Assembly: GCF_016798245.1 (NCBI RefSeq)
Contig: NZ_JAEUZA010000001.1
Location: 294,221-358,220 of the forward strand
Source of the DNA: Alkalicoccobacillus gibsonii
GTDB taxonomy: Bacteria > Bacillota > Bacilli > Bacillales > Bacillaceae_D
Length of the DNA stretch: 64,000 nucleotides
Direction: 5' to 3'
Part shown: piece by piece, positions 42,096-51,296 of the stretch
Layout: every line of letters begins with the position of its first letter
How positions within the stretch are numbered: position 1 is the first letter of the stretch
Program-made: the position numbers and the translations under genes
Notes under the pieces: generated by a model
The model's input: only the letters and a program-made list of their open reading frames with translations
Databases searched by the model: none
Told to the model about the DNA's origin: nothing

Positions 42096-43169
42096 ATGAA
42101 AAAGGTATGTACTAGTATCGTATTACTACTTGTTGTAGGTGGCTGTCAAACAGATGAAGCCCCAGTGTCTTCAAGTAATCCAGTCAGTAGCGATACAATT
42201 TATCCGATTGAAGTTGCAAAGGATGATCAATTGGAAGTGATTGGCTGGTATGATGAACAAACGCTGGTATACCTTTTGTCAGAAGGAAATTCATTTGATT
42301 TGTTTACGCACAATGTTTTTACTGGTGAGGATGAATTATTTTATGATGTTTTGGAGTCTGAGCATTTTCATCGCTTAGATGTAAATAACGATCAATCACT
42401 GTTCGCCTTACAAACACTTAATGATCAAGGTCAAGCTGAACTCGTCATTTTAAATAAATCCGGAGACGTGAAGATTGATCCAGATCTTTCAGCAGACGAT
42501 TATTCGATTTTTTGGAGTCCTTATCATTCAACAGAGTTTATGGCGGTTGCGTTTCAACCTGACTGGAAACAAGAGGTCTACCATATCGATCTTGAAGCGA
42601 TGACCGTTAATAAGACGGGAATTGAAAGTAACTTTATACAATGGTCAACAGAAGACACGGTTACCTATTTAAATTGGAGTATGATCCCCTCGGTTGAAGC
42701 TCCTCTTCAGCAGTATAATCTCACAACGAATCAAACGAAGGATGGAATCGGTTCGGCCCTTTATTTTTCAAGCTTATTTCAAGACCGTTCAATGTTTGTA
42801 AAATACAAAGAACTTCAAGCTGACGAGATCAAGTATGAGTTTAGGGATGGTATACATAAACTGGGTTCCTTAACGATTCCAATCCTAAATACGTTTTCGG
42901 AGCACTGGTGGATTACTTCCTACGCATTTGATGGGTTACTTGATCGTTTTTACTATTTGAGTCCAAGATATTCAGCAGATTATGTAACATACAAGGATGC
43001 TTTTGATTTACTTATGTATGATTTAAAAGAAGATTCATATACAAAGCTTGGTCAACTCGATAAACAAGAACCGCTTGAGCTTTCATCAGACGGCAAGTGG
43101 CTCCTCGTAGGAAGTGTTAAGAAGAAACTGATTCGTACAGAAGATGGTTCGATCTTTCACTTATATTAA
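42096..43169 (+). CDS. yqgU: YqgU-like lipoprotein, predicted beta-propeller-like
   Basis: A 357-residue lipoprotein with signal sequence VCTSIVLLLVVGGC and a lipobox cysteine at residue 17. The mature part has repeated beta-strand motifs (EVIGWYDEQTLVYLL, FIQWSTEDTVTYLNW, PLELSSDGKWLLVGS) like a beta-propeller. The length, lipobox and neighbourhood match B. subtilis YqgU (348 aa). The role is unknown. AAAAAGGTGG precedes the ATG. Confidence 0.8.
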   Translation: MKKVCTSIVLLLVVGGCQTDEAPVSSSNPVSSDTIYPIEVAKDDQLEVIGWYDEQTLVYLLSEGNSFDLFTHNVFTGEDELFYDVLESEHFHRLDVNNDQSLFALQTLNDQGQAELVILNKSGDVKIDPDLSADDYSIFWSPYHSTEFMAVAFQPDWKQEVYHIDLEAMTVNKTGIESNFIQWSTEDTVTYLNWSMIPSVEAPLQQYNLTTNQTKDGIGSALYFSSLFQDRSMFVKYKELQADEIKYEFRDGIHKLGSLTIPILNTFSEHWWITSYAFDGLLDRFYYLSPRYSADYVTYKDAFDLLMYDLKEDSYTKLGQLDKQEPLELSSDGKWLLVGSVKKKLIRTEDGSIFHLY

Positions 43170-43179
43170 GCGAATCCCT

Positions 43180-43207
43180 TTGCAAGAAGTCTAGTTTCTG
43201 TCATACT
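43180..43207 (+). promoter_or_regulatory. Putative promoter of the thiamine operon
   Basis: TTGCAA (43180-43185), 16-bp spacer, CATACT (43202-43207), placing the start at about 43214, some 16 nt ahead of the riboswitch P1 stem. Confidence 0.5.
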
Positions 43208-43229
43208 AAACTAAATTGAACATGATAAA

Positions 43230-43315
43230 GACTAGGGGTGCCTTCATAGGCTGAGAATTAGGAGAAATCCTTTTACCCTTGTACCTGATCTGGGTGATGC
43301 CAGCGTAGGAAAGTC
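43230..43315 (+). ncRNA. TPP riboswitch (THI element)
   Basis: The conserved THI-box pieces are all present in order: GGGGTGCC (43235-43242), GGCTGAGA (43249-43256), ACCTGATCTGGGT (43283-43295) and the ATGCCAGCGTAGGAA block. The P1 stem GACT/AGTC closes the element. It controls the thiE-thiS-thiG-thiO-thiD operon; TPP binding should favour the downstream terminator. Confidence 0.97.
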
Positions 43316-43341
43316 GACTAATGAGCACAAGTAAGAGTTAG

Positions 43342-43371
43342 CCGTATTCCATCGTTGGATACGGTTTTTTA
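43342..43371 (+). terminator. Riboswitch-controlled attenuator
   Basis: CCGTAT-T-CCA pairs with TGG-ATACGG and is followed by TTTTTT. It lies between the THI element and thiE. Confidence 0.88.
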
Positions 43372-43393
43372 TTGTGTATAGGAGGAATTTCAC

Positions 43394-44020
43394 ATGAAAG
43401 ATTTTCGTTTATATGCCATTACAGGAGAAGAATTTCATCCTGGCAAGGAGCTTGTTGACGTCATGGAACAGGCGATTCTTGGTGGAGTCGATATTATTCA
43501 GCTTCGAGACAAAAAGAGTAGTAAGCTTGAGGTATTAAAAAAAGCTCATAAGCTACGTGAGCTTACGAAAAAATACGATGTTCCATTTATCGTGAATGAT
43601 CACATTGATGTTGCTTTAGCAGTCGAGGCTGATGGGATTCATGTAGGACAGGATGATCTACCTCTCGCTGACGTGAGGAAAATTGTAGGCCCTGATATGA
43701 TTATTGGGATCTCTACTCATAAACTGGAAGAAGCGAAAAAAGCAGAAGAAGGCGGAGCGGATTATATCGGTGTCGGCCCTATTTTCCCGACAAATAGCAA
43801 AGAGGATGTTGTTGATCCAGTTACTACGTCTTATATTCAACAAATTGAGACGGATATAACGATTCCCTACGTCGCGATTGGTGGAATTAAACGCCATAAT
43901 CTAAAAGAAGTAATGGCCGCTGGTGCTAAACGTGTATGTATGATCACTGAAATCGTAGAGGCAACGGACGTGAGAGCACGTTGTGAAGAGATTATTTCAA
44001 TCATGGAGGAGCAATCATGA
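43394..44020 (+). CDS. thiE: Thiamine phosphate synthase (ThiE type)
   Basis: A 208-residue TIM-barrel enzyme that joins HMP-PP and the thiazole phosphate. It has IIQLRDKKSS, PFIVNDHIDVALAVEADGIHVGQDDLP, ADYIGVGPIFPTNSKED and IGGIKRHN motifs. TenI is the close alternative, but the intact substrate motifs favour ThiE. AGGAGGAA precedes the ATG. It overlaps thiS by 4 nt (ATGA). Confidence 0.88.
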   Translation: MKDFRLYAITGEEFHPGKELVDVMEQAILGGVDIIQLRDKKSSKLEVLKKAHKLRELTKKYDVPFIVNDHIDVALAVEADGIHVGQDDLPLADVRKIVGPDMIIGISTHKLEEAKKAEEGGADYIGVGPIFPTNSKEDVVDPVTTSYIQQIETDITIPYVAIGGIKRHNLKEVMAAGAKRVCMITEIVEATDVRARCEEIISIMEEQS

Positions 44021-44214
44021 GCATTAATGTGAATGGACAGAGCATCAGCTTTGAAGGCCAAACACTTGAAGATCTGGTGATTCAATACAAACTAGAACCT
44101 GAGCTTATTGTCACGGAAGTAGATGGAGAGATTATTTCAAGAGAAGAGCGAGGAGCAAAGCAGCTTCAGGATGGTATGAAAATCGAGTTGGTTCATTTTG
44201 TAGGAGGCGGTTGA
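44017..44214 (+). CDS. thiS: Sulfur carrier protein ThiS
   Basis: A 65-residue beta-grasp sulfur carrier ending in VGGG. The C-terminal Gly-Gly would be adenylated by ThiF and carry the thiocarboxylate to ThiG. It overlaps thiE and lies just ahead of thiG; its partner ThiF is about 10 kb upstream. Confidence 0.94.
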   Translation: MSINVNGQSISFEGQTLEDLVIQYKLEPELIVTEVDGEIISREERGAKQLQDGMKIELVHFVGGG

Positions 44215-44215
44215 T

Positions 44216-44995
44216 TTGAAAAAAGACAAACTTGTTATAGCTGGTCGTGAGTTCTCATCCCGATTTCTGTTAGGGACGGGAAGGTATCCAAACCCATTTG
44301 TTCAAAATGAGGCAATTCGAGCGGCTGAAGCTGAGATTCTCACGTTTGCTATTCGTCGTGTGAATCTTGAAAATCCAGGAGAAGATGCGATTTTACAACA
44401 TCTAGATCAAACGTCATTTACCTATTTGCCGAATACATCTGGCGCTAGTAACGCAGAGGAAGCGGTTCGAATCGCCCGACTTGCAAGAGCTTCAGGAATT
44501 AGTGATTGGATTAAAGTTGAAATTAGTGCAAACGAAAAAACATTATTGCCCGATCCAATTGAAACATTAAAAGCAACAGAAACACTTGTAAAAGAAGGGT
44601 TTACGGTTCTACCATACACATCAGATGATCCAATTCTAGCAAAGCATTTAGAAGAAGCGGGAGCAGCAGCGGTTATGCCAGGAGGTTCACCTATTGGAAC
44701 AGGACTAGGTATCCTTAATCCGTATAACATTGGATTAATTGTCGAAGAGGCAAATGTACCCATTATCGTTGACGCGGGACTGGGATCTGCAAGTGACATT
44801 ACTCAAGCGATGGAACTAGGCGTGGATGGTGTATTAATGAATACACCAGTTGCTCGGGCCAAAGATCCCGTGCGAATGGCAGAGGCGATGAAGCTCGCTA
44901 TACAGGCAGGTAGAATGTCATTTAAAGCAGGTCGTATTCCTAAAAAACCGTATGCAACAGCAAGTAGTCAATTTGAGGAGTATATTGTTAAATAG
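44216..44995 (+). CDS. thiG: Thiazole synthase ThiG
   Basis: A 259-residue TIM-barrel enzyme forming the thiazole ring from DXP, dehydroglycine and ThiS thiocarboxylate. Schiff-base Lys lies in DWIKVEIS near residue 100. [10 protein letters not shown] and DAGLGSASD are phosphate-binding motifs. The TTG start at 44216 is one nt after the thiS stop and preceded by GGAGGCGG. Confidence 0.95.
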   Translation: MKKDKLVIAGREFSSRFLLGTGRYPNPFVQNEAIRAAEAEILTFAIRRVNLENPGEDAILQHLDQTSFTYLPNTSGASNAEEAVRIARLARASGISDWIKVEISANEKTLLPDPIETLKATETLVKEGFTVLPYTSDDPILAKHLEEAGAAAVMPGGSPIGTGLGILNPYNIGLIVEEANVPIIVDAGLGSASDITQAMELGVDGVLMNTPVARAKDPVRMAEAMKLAIQAGRMSFKAGRIPKKPYATASSQFEEYIVK

Positions 44996-45010
44996 AGAGT
45001 GTGATCATAC

Positions 45011-46120
45011 ATGGCAGAACACATCATTGTATTAGGTGGAGGCGTCATTGGGCTGGCAACAGCCTTTGAGTTACGCATGAGAGGATTAGATGTTACGGTT
45101 CTTGAAGTACAGGCATTTGGTGGTCAGGCATCCGGTGCAGCTGCCGGAATGCTTGCGCCTTATTCGGAAATCGGTGAAGATCCGGATGATTTTTTTAAAT
45201 TATGCCTTTCGAGCTTACGAATATTTCCAAAGTGGCAACAAGAGGTGAAAGCTGCATCCGAATCTTCATTTGAATATACAGAGTCGGGAAGCTTACACTG
45301 TGTGTACCACGAAGCAGATTTGTTATCATTATCAACCCGCAAAGGCTGGCAAAAAGAATTTGGGGTAGAGGCACATATTCTAACAGGAGCTCAAACTAAG
45401 AAGCTAGAGCCAGAGTTATCTGATGAAGTTATTGGTGCAATACACTACCCGGAGGAGAGTCATGTATATGCCCCGGACTATGTGAGGGCATTAGAGAAAG
45501 CATGTGAGCGAACAGGAGTAGCGCTTTACAATCACCTTGGTGAGCTTACGCTTGAGGAGTGGGAATCAGGCGTCCTCGTCCGTTCTAAGGATGGGCGAGT
45601 GTTCGAAGCAGATCAACTTGTGATTTCATCAGGTGCGTGGGCTAAGGAATTTGAAGAGCTACTCTCTTTGAACATTCCAATCTATCCAATTCGTGGACAA
45701 ATATGTGCTTACAATCTTGCACCAGAGCGAATCAGGCACATTATCTACTCGAGTCAAGGGTACTTGGTAGCAAAAGCAGATGGGACGCTTGTAAACGGTG
45801 CCTCAGAAGATATAGCAGGGTTTGAGACCAGTGTTACGGAAAAAGGAATTAATCGTTTAACGAATTGGAACTACCGGATGCTCCCTTTCTTAAAAGAGGA
45901 AACACCTTTCCATCAATGGGCAGGGTTAAGACCAGCCACTCAAGATGGGTATCCGTTAATCGGCCGGCTGCAAAGCGCAGAGCGCATCATTTTTTCGGCG
46001 GGTCATTATCGAAATGGGATCTTACTTAGTGCGGTGACGGCAAAGGCTGTTGCAGACTTGGCTGTTAAACAGAATCCAAGTATTTCATTGGACCGCTTTG
46101 TACCAGAACGTTTCTCATAA
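45011..46120 (+). CDS. thiO: Glycine oxidase ThiO
   Basis: A 369-residue FAD-dependent oxidase producing iminoglycine for thiazole synthesis. N-terminal FAD-binding [14 protein letters not shown], a [13 protein letters not shown] motif and the C-terminal [15 protein letters not shown] are typical of DAO-family ThiO. It is in the thi operon, 15 nt after thiG. Confidence 0.93.
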   Translation: MAEHIIVLGGGVIGLATAFELRMRGLDVTVLEVQAFGGQASGAAAGMLAPYSEIGEDPDDFFKLCLSSLRIFPKWQQEVKAASESSFEYTESGSLHCVYHEADLLSLSTRKGWQKEFGVEAHILTGAQTKKLEPELSDEVIGAIHYPEESHVYAPDYVRALEKACERTGVALYNHLGELTLEEWESGVLVRSKDGRVFEADQLVISSGAWAKEFEELLSLNIPIYPIRGQICAYNLAPERIRHIIYSSQGYLVAKADGTLVNGASEDIAGFETSVTEKGINRLTNWNYRMLPFLKEETPFHQWAGLRPATQDGYPLIGRLQSAERIIFSAGHYRNGILLSAVTAKAVADLAVKQNPSISLDRFVPERFS

Positions 46121-46133
46121 AGGAAGTGGTATC

Positions 46134-46934
46134 ATGACTTTACCCAAGGTATTAACAATAGCCGGTTCTGATAGTGGAGGAGGAGCCGGTATACAGGCTG
46201 ATTTAAAAACGTTTCAAGAGCTTGATACATACGGTTTAAGCGTGATTACGGCTATTACAGCTCAAAATACGGTCGGCGTGCAAGCCGCCCATCCAGTCTC
46301 ACTTAATATCTTAAATGATCAGCTGGAGTCGGTTTTTAGTGATATCAAAGTAGATGCTGTTAAAACAGGAATGCTAGTATCTGCTGACTATATTCAATCC
46401 ATCAGTACGTACATTCGTGATTATAACGTGAACAATCTAGTGATTGATCCTGTGCTTGGATCAACAACAGGCTCTGAACTCACAAAGAACGAAGCCATAG
46501 ACGAATTAAAAAATAGTTTATGGCCTTTAGCTACAGTAGTCACACCAAATCTAGTTGAAGCGTCACGTATGCTTGGATGGGCTTCCATTAACACCGTAAG
46601 TGAAATGGAGAAAGCCGTCTACCAGTTACATGAGTGGGGCGCAAAAAGTATTTTATTGAAGGGTGGACATCTTCCTGGTGGAGAATCCGTTGATCTCTTA
46701 TATGATGGTCATACACTTACCCACTTTCCTATGAAGCGAATTGATCAACCCCATACGCATGGTACAGGGTGTACACTCGCGTCGGCCATTGCAGCTGGAC
46801 TTGCAAAAGGCCATTCAATTCATGAAGCAGTAAGTACGGCAAAAGATTTTGTTACTTGTGCCATAAGAGAAGGATTTTCGATAGGTCGCGGTTCTGGTCC
46901 ACTTAATCATTCAGCGTATCGTCATCGCCAGTAA
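46134..46934 (+). CDS. thiD: Hydroxymethylpyrimidine/phosphomethylpyrimidine kinase ThiD
   Basis: A 266-residue ribokinase-like enzyme phosphorylating HMP and [23 protein letters not shown] at the start, [15 protein letters not shown] in the middle and the anion-hole motif [18 protein letters not shown] at the end are diagnostic. The frame opens at 46050 inside thiO, but AGGAAGTGG before the ATG at 46134 marks the start. Last gene of the riboswitch operon. Confidence 0.95.
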   Translation: MTLPKVLTIAGSDSGGGAGIQADLKTFQELDTYGLSVITAITAQNTVGVQAAHPVSLNILNDQLESVFSDIKVDAVKTGMLVSADYIQSISTYIRDYNVNNLVIDPVLGSTTGSELTKNEAIDELKNSLWPLATVVTPNLVEASRMLGWASINTVSEMEKAVYQLHEWGAKSILLKGGHLPGGESVDLLYDGHTLTHFPMKRIDQPHTHGTGCTLASAIAAGLAKGHSIHEAVSTAKDFVTCAIREGFSIGRGSGPLNHSAYRHRQ

Positions 46935-46952
46935 ACTGGCGATTTTTTTAAT
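46923..46952 (+). terminator. Terminator of the thi operon
   Basis: ATCGCCAGT pairs with ACTGGCGAT around a minimal AA loop (46924-46943), followed by T6. The stem includes the thiD stop codon. Confidence 0.88.
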
Positions 46953-47019
46953 CATGTTGCTTTCTCTAAGCTGTCCATTCATGGTAACGTAGAAGGGACC
47001 ACAACAATGGAGGAAAAAG

Positions 47020-47589
47020 ATGAAAACGAAGAGTAATCATTTGATCGTTTTTGTATTACCTGTCGTATTAATGCTTGTCATGGGATTTGGAGGGTACGCC
47101 TTCCTTCAGTCAGACGAGGCAAGTGAATGGACCAACGAAGATTTACAGGGAAACATTGAATGGACAGGCACACAGGCCGGACAAACCGTTGAATTATCCT
47201 GGGAATGGCCAGGTATGCCTGTTGATGGTATGTTTGGAGATGACTATTTAAGTGTGGTTGGGCCAGTAGAAGGGATTAAAGTAGAGCTTCATGCATCTGA
47301 TGGAATTCTGCTTGAGGAAGAAGGGACGGAAGTAGATAATGGTTGGATTGTCTCGTTTCCAACTGAGCTTGTGGAAAATAAAAGCTACGGGAATAGAGGT
47401 ACTTTACTTATTGATCTTGAGTCAAGTGAAGCATCTCTTGACGAACTGAACGTACACTTATTACATACGTGGACACAGCATGCGCCACTTGAGAAAGAGG
47501 ATGCCACATTCGATCAACCAACATTCGGAGAAGCAACAAATGTCCCCTATTGGGTGGAACCCATTCAGGTAGAACAATATGTTCGTTAG
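47020..47589 (+). CDS. Membrane-anchored extracytoplasmic protein of unknown function
   Basis: A 189-residue protein with one N-terminal membrane segment (HLIVFVLPVVLMLVMGFGGYAFL) and an acidic beta-rich outer domain with WTGTQAGQTVELSWEWPGMP. No family recognised. GGAGGAAAAAG precedes the ATG. The last codons overlap the open frame of the next gene, but that gene's preferred start lies beyond the stop. Confidence 0.72.
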   Translation: MKTKSNHLIVFVLPVVLMLVMGFGGYAFLQSDEASEWTNEDLQGNIEWTGTQAGQTVELSWEWPGMPVDGMFGDDYLSVVGPVEGIKVELHASDGILLEEEGTEVDNGWIVSFPTELVENKSYGNRGTLLIDLESSEASLDELNVHLLHTWTQHAPLEKEDATFDQPTFGEATNVPYWVEPIQVEQYVR

Positions 47590-47620
47590 AGGAATGTCCT
47601 TCCAATCTGGAGTGTTTTAT

Positions 47621-48610
47621 ATGACAAGCCAGTACGTTTCCTGTGCCAGCCATCATAAAGGAGTCCTACATAGTTGGATTGAGCCTGTTTCCTTTCGTAC
47701 AACCTTAAAGATGGTCAAAGAGTTAGTTATCAGCATACCTGCTCGTTTTATTATATTACCGATCTTATGTGTCTTAGGTATCTTCTTACCGCCTATCTTT
47801 TTAAATGTAAGTGGCTTACCTGTCTATTCATTACTGTACTTAGCCTTTGGCATGCACTTTTTGTTCCCTAAAAGCCTTCGTCAATACCATGGGGCTGAAC
47901 ATAAAGTATTCAGCTATAAAGGCTTAATCTCGAAAGTAAGAATAAAAGCAATCAATCGAGCTTCAATCGTAAACAGAGGCTGCTCAACAAATGTTGTGGT
48001 TGTTTATTTTACGAGTGTTTGCCTTGGAGCATTGCTTCTTATTGCAGCACAAATTAATGGATCAACAGCCTTGATGATTTCTTCATATGGGAGCCTTATA
48101 CCGGCAATACTTACTGAGAGGCTAATGAAAGCCTGGCCAAAAATTTATATTAGTAAGGTTTCTGCTTTCCTGCAACGAACGATCACGACAACTGAACCAG
48201 ATCGGCATCATTTGCTAGCGGCTATCACATCCTATAGACAGCTAGCTGAAATGGAGTTTCCGCATCGTATTAAACGAATGAAAAAGGAGAGAACAACGAA
48301 TATGGCTATTGTTGATGTAACAATTATACCAATTGGAACAGAAGGGCCAAGCGTGAGTGACTACGTGGTAAATATTCAACGTGTGTTAGAATCATTTGGA
48401 GATCAAATTACCTTTCAGTTAACACCAATGAGTACACTAATAGAAGGGGAACTTCCAGTGCTCTTTAAAGTTCTAGAAGCGATTCATGAAGTACCTTTTG
48501 AGCATGGGATTAAAAGAGTCGCGACAAACATACGAATTGATGATAGACGTGACAAAAAGCAAACGATGGCAAGTAAGTTAGAATCAGTTCAAAGCAAACT
48601 ACAATCTTAA
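47621..48610 (+). CDS. In-frame fusion: DUF1385 (YqhQ-like) membrane domain plus YqgV thiamine-binding domain
   Basis: A 329-residue open frame. Residues 1 to about 225 are a shortened DUF1385 protein: RQYHGAEHKVFSYKG and NRGCSTNVVVVYFTS, with four hydrophobic segments. Residues 228-329 are a complete MTH1187/YqgV-type thiamine-binding domain (MAIVDVTIIPIGTEGPSVSDY ... IRIDDRRDKKQTM). An internal AAGGAG and ATG at 48302 could also give free YqgV of 102 residues. The fused start chosen is the ATG at 47621, 8 nt after GGAG. The thi operon ends 700 bp upstream. Confidence 0.75.
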   Translation: MTSQYVSCASHHKGVLHSWIEPVSFRTTLKMVKELVISIPARFIILPILCVLGIFLPPIFLNVSGLPVYSLLYLAFGMHFLFPKSLRQYHGAEHKVFSYKGLISKVRIKAINRASIVNRGCSTNVVVVYFTSVCLGALLLIAAQINGSTALMISSYGSLIPAILTERLMKAWPKIYISKVSAFLQRTITTTEPDRHHLLAAITSYRQLAEMEFPHRIKRMKKERTTNMAIVDVTIIPIGTEGPSVSDYVVNIQRVLESFGDQITFQLTPMSTLIEGELPVLFKVLEAIHEVPFEHGIKRVATNIRIDDRRDKKQTMASKLESVQSKLQS

Positions 48611-48612
48611 TG

Positions 48613-48648
48613 AGAAAACCCAGCTACTAGTGAGCCGGGTTTTCTGCC
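48613..48648. terminator. Bidirectional terminator between DUF1385-YqgV and yjcF
   Basis: AGAAAACCC (48613-48621) pairs with GGGTTTTCT (48637-48645). The stop of convergent yjcF (48627-48629) lies in the loop and its last codons in the right arm. T run is weak in both directions. Confidence 0.7.
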
Positions 48649-49091
48649 TTAATTAGCTGCTTTTTCATTGTAAGATGTGGAATGCCAGCATCCAGAAATT
48701 CTTCTGAACAGATAGAGTACCCTAGATGCTCGTAAAATCTAACAGCATGTACTTGTGCGTTTAGCTTAGCTGTTGGTACGTGCTGATTTGTTAGCTCGTG
48801 CTCAATATGTTTCATTAGAGCAGCTCCGGCGCCTTGGCCTCTAAGCTCCTTTGAGATACATACTCGTTCAAGTTTAGCATACGTATCTATATGACGAGTT
48901 CTCGCAGCTCCAGCCGGTTGTCCAGACTCATCATATAACACATAATGAGTGGCCGTTGCATCTTGCTCATCCTTTTCAAGATCACTTGATACGCCTTGCT
49001 CATCTATAAAAACCTTTTCTCTCACTGAAAATGCATCATTAAGTTCAGATGTATTTGTCGCAGTGAGAATGTTCCACGTCTGTTGTTTCAT
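48627..49091 (-). CDS. yjcF: GNAT-family N-acetyltransferase YjcF
   Basis: A 154-residue acetyltransferase. Acetyl-CoA-binding motif A is in RVCISKELRGQGAGAALMKHIE, and motif B in RFYEHLGYSI. N-terminal FSVREKVFIDEQGVS is typical of the YjcF group. The substrate is unknown. It is the last of the yjcH-yjcG-yjcF cluster. Confidence 0.9.
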   Translation of the reverse strand: MKQQTWNILTATNTSELNDAFSVREKVFIDEQGVSSDLEKDEQDATATHYVLYDESGQPAGAARTRHIDTYAKLERVCISKELRGQGAGAALMKHIEHELTNQHVPTAKLNAQVHAVRFYEHLGYSICSEEFLDAGIPHLTMKKQLIKAENPAH

Positions 49092-49095
49092 TCTG

Positions 49096-49608
49096 CTATT
49101 CTCCCTTTAGATAAAACGTCTTCACAGTTTCCCATTTATCATCTTTGCCCTGTTTTACAAGGTGAAATTCTGTTACCTCTTCAAGGTGAGTATAAGGATT
49201 CATTTGAAATTGTCCAATTAAGTCATCATGTTCAGCTTCAGGTAAATCCTGTGCGATCGTAATATGTGGCACAAAGACTTGAAAGTCATCTTTTTGAGGA
49301 TGGATAAGCTGATTAATCTGTTGGTATAAGGCATCTAACGTCTCATGTTTACGAACTTTAAAGAAAATCTTATGAGAAAGTGGTCTGAATGAATCAGCTT
49401 TGTAGATCTCAACAATAACTGGTGAAAGATCATGTGCAAGCTGATTAAGTGACTGGATCAGTTGCTGTAATTGATCTTCCTTCCAATCAAATGAATCTGT
49501 TAGTTTAATGTGAGGAGGAATAAGCGCATATTGAGAATCAAATCTTTTTCTAAACGAATTTGCTTCATCTTGTACGGATGGCGATGGAAAAAGGATCACA
49601 TGATACAT
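49096..49608 (-). CDS. yjcG: YjcG, 2H phosphoesterase (2'-5' RNA ligase-like)
   Basis: A 170-residue protein of the 2H phosphoesterase superfamily with two HXT-type motifs: PPHIKLT near residue 33 and VPHITIA near residue 116. The RNA-related substrate is unknown. It starts 27 nt after yjcH and ends 4 nt before yjcF. Confidence 0.9.
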   Translation of the reverse strand: MYHVILFPSPSVQDEANSFRKRFDSQYALIPPHIKLTDSFDWKEDQLQQLIQSLNQLAHDLSPVIVEIYKADSFRPLSHKIFFKVRKHETLDALYQQINQLIHPQKDDFQVFVPHITIAQDLPEAEHDDLIGQFQMNPYTHLEEVTEFHLVKQGKDDKWETVKTFYLKGE

Positions 49609-49635
49609 GGTTTCATTCCTCCTATATGTTAGAAA

Positions 49636-50364
49636 TTAAAAGGGGAGCATTGTTTTTAGAGCATGTGGTAAATCTTTTTGCCAATAGGTCCACGTATGAT
49701 TTCCTTCAAAAACTCTAAAGCTGTAAGTCGCAGGAGTTGCTTTTAAAATGTGTGATAACTCTTGATTAGGAGTGAGAAAATCAGCTTCTTCACCATTTGT
49801 CATTTGTACAACCGTTTCCTCGGAACCGATCACATGGTAAATTGATAAACTGTTCGTATACGAATGATTTTTAGCTGCATTTAACACATGCTGATCCACA
49901 TATGGTGAGTGCATCATCACTTGACCGAAAAGAGTTGGGTATTCTAGGGCAGTAAGAAAAGAGATGGTTCCGGCCAGCGAATCACCAGCTAGCGTTCGGG
50001 CTGATGGTAATGGATGAGTAGGATAATGCTCATCTAAGTATGGAAGCAATTCAAAAGCCAAGAATCTTCGGTATGCTTCTGAGCGTTTGCCCTCAGGATG
50101 GTAACGCTCTCTTCGCTCAGGTACACTAGGATAAGGTACACCAACAATAATCGTCTCACGAACATCATAATCTGCCATAAGCTTTTCCATTTGACGAGGA
50201 ATTCTTCCTAACTGAAAATAATCCTTTCCATCTTGGCAGATTAATACATCATAAGATGAGAGTGGTGTATAGTTAGGTGGCAAATATAGAAGTAATGGGA
50301 CGTCATCGTCCAAATAGCTACTATGAATCACCGTGTCTTCCAACGTTCCATGAAGTGTGGCCAT
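49636..50364 (-). CDS. yjcH: YjcH, alpha/beta-hydrolase (putative esterase family)
   Basis: A 242-residue esterase-D/enterochelin-esterase-like hydrolase. The nucleophile elbow is GDSLAG (Ser near 129). The HHMSP-like HSPYVD stretch and the C-terminal GNHTWTYW with catalytic His follow. No signal peptide. It leads the yjcHGF operon on the minus strand. Confidence 0.88.
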   Translation of the reverse strand: MATLHGTLEDTVIHSSYLDDDVPLLLYLPPNYTPLSSYDVLICQDGKDYFQLGRIPRQMEKLMADYDVRETIIVGVPYPSVPERRERYHPEGKRSEAYRRFLAFELLPYLDEHYPTHPLPSARTLAGDSLAGTISFLTALEYPTLFGQVMMHSPYVDQHVLNAAKNHSYTNSLSIYHVIGSEETVVQMTNGEEADFLTPNQELSHILKATPATYSFRVFEGNHTWTYWQKDLPHALKTMLPF

Positions 50365-50498
50365 GATGAGATCACCTTTCTTTATCAGTTAATAACTTTT
50401 TTTTCAGAATGTATTGTACTCATTAGTTTATCATAACTTCTCTAAAAAGCGATGAATCTGCCCTTGTGGTAGAATAGAATATAAGGGAGGCGGTTACA

Positions 50499-51050
50499 AT
50501 GTTAGAAAGAGTACCGTGTCAAACGGTTGAAAAGGCTGCTAGACAAAAGCTTATAGATCGTGGTGTTACAATAGAAGCTATTGCTGAGATTGTCTTTGAT
50601 CTTCAGAAGCCATATGCTGAAAATTTAGACATGGCTTCTTGCATTGAAAGTACAGATGCTGTTCTCAGAAAAAGAGAGATTCAACATGCGATATTAGTTG
50701 GGGTTGAATTAGATGAACTGGCTGAAAAAGGCCTGTTGAGTGAACCACTCCTAAGCATGGTAAAACAAGACGAAGGATTATTTGGTGTGGATGAAACGAT
50801 TGCTCTAGGGTCTGTTTTTGGCTTTGGAAGTATTGCTGTTACAACATTCGGATATTTAGATAAACAAAAAGTAGGAATTATACATGAGTTGGACAAGAGA
50901 AAAGAACATGTGAATACGTTTCTAGATGATCTTGTGGCAAGTATTGCTGCGAGTGCCTCGGCGAGACTTGCACATCGCATTAGAGATCTGGAAGAAAATC
51001 GTCGACTAGTCGATATTAGAAAAAGAGAAGAAGAAGATTTAATCGGATAG
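50499..51050 (+). CDS. yutG: Phosphatidylglycerophosphatase A (PgpA family, YutG)
   Basis: A 183-residue PgpA-like protein. It has an N-terminal helical part (LIDRGVTIEAIAEIVFDLQKPY) and DETIALGSVFGFGSIAVTTFGYLDK, and C-terminal ASIAASASARLAHRIRD. The Firmicutes form is soluble or peripheral, unlike the membrane-spanning E. coli PgpA. It would dephosphorylate phosphatidylglycerol phosphate. AGGGAGGCGG precedes the ATG. Confidence 0.82.
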   Translation: MLERVPCQTVEKAARQKLIDRGVTIEAIAEIVFDLQKPYAENLDMASCIESTDAVLRKREIQHAILVGVELDELAEKGLLSEPLLSMVKQDEGLFGVDETIALGSVFGFGSIAVTTFGYLDKQKVGIIHELDKRKEHVNTFLDDLVASIAASASARLAHRIRDLEENRRLVDIRKREEEDLIG

Positions 51051-51107
51051 AAAAGCAAGATCATTGCTTACTATACGATTTGATTAAGATAAGGAGAAGT
51101 TGGGAAG

Positions 51108-51296
51108 ATGAAATCAGAGTTGCCTCGCTGGATATATTATAAACAAGTGTTTTATTCAAAATTTCAAGCGGGTTGTCTAAAAGCAAAGATTGAGGATAAT
51201 TGGCATAATGGCTATGAAATTGGGCCGCTCGTTGAGATCAAGAAACTCAAATCAAATAAGTATGTGGTTCGATACACATACGACGAAACGATTTAG
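51108..51296 (+). CDS. Small basic protein of unknown function
   Basis: A 62-residue, Lys/Tyr-rich protein: MKSELPRWIYYKQVFYSKFQ, then AGCLKAKIEDNWHNGYEIGP, ending in IKKLKSNKYVVRYTYDETI. AAGGAGAAG precedes the ATG. Its stop overlaps the convergent Xre gene's stop by 4 bp. No family recognised. Confidence 0.6.
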   Translation: MKSELPRWIYYKQVFYSKFQAGCLKAKIEDNWHNGYEIGPLVEIKKLKSNKYVVRYTYDETI

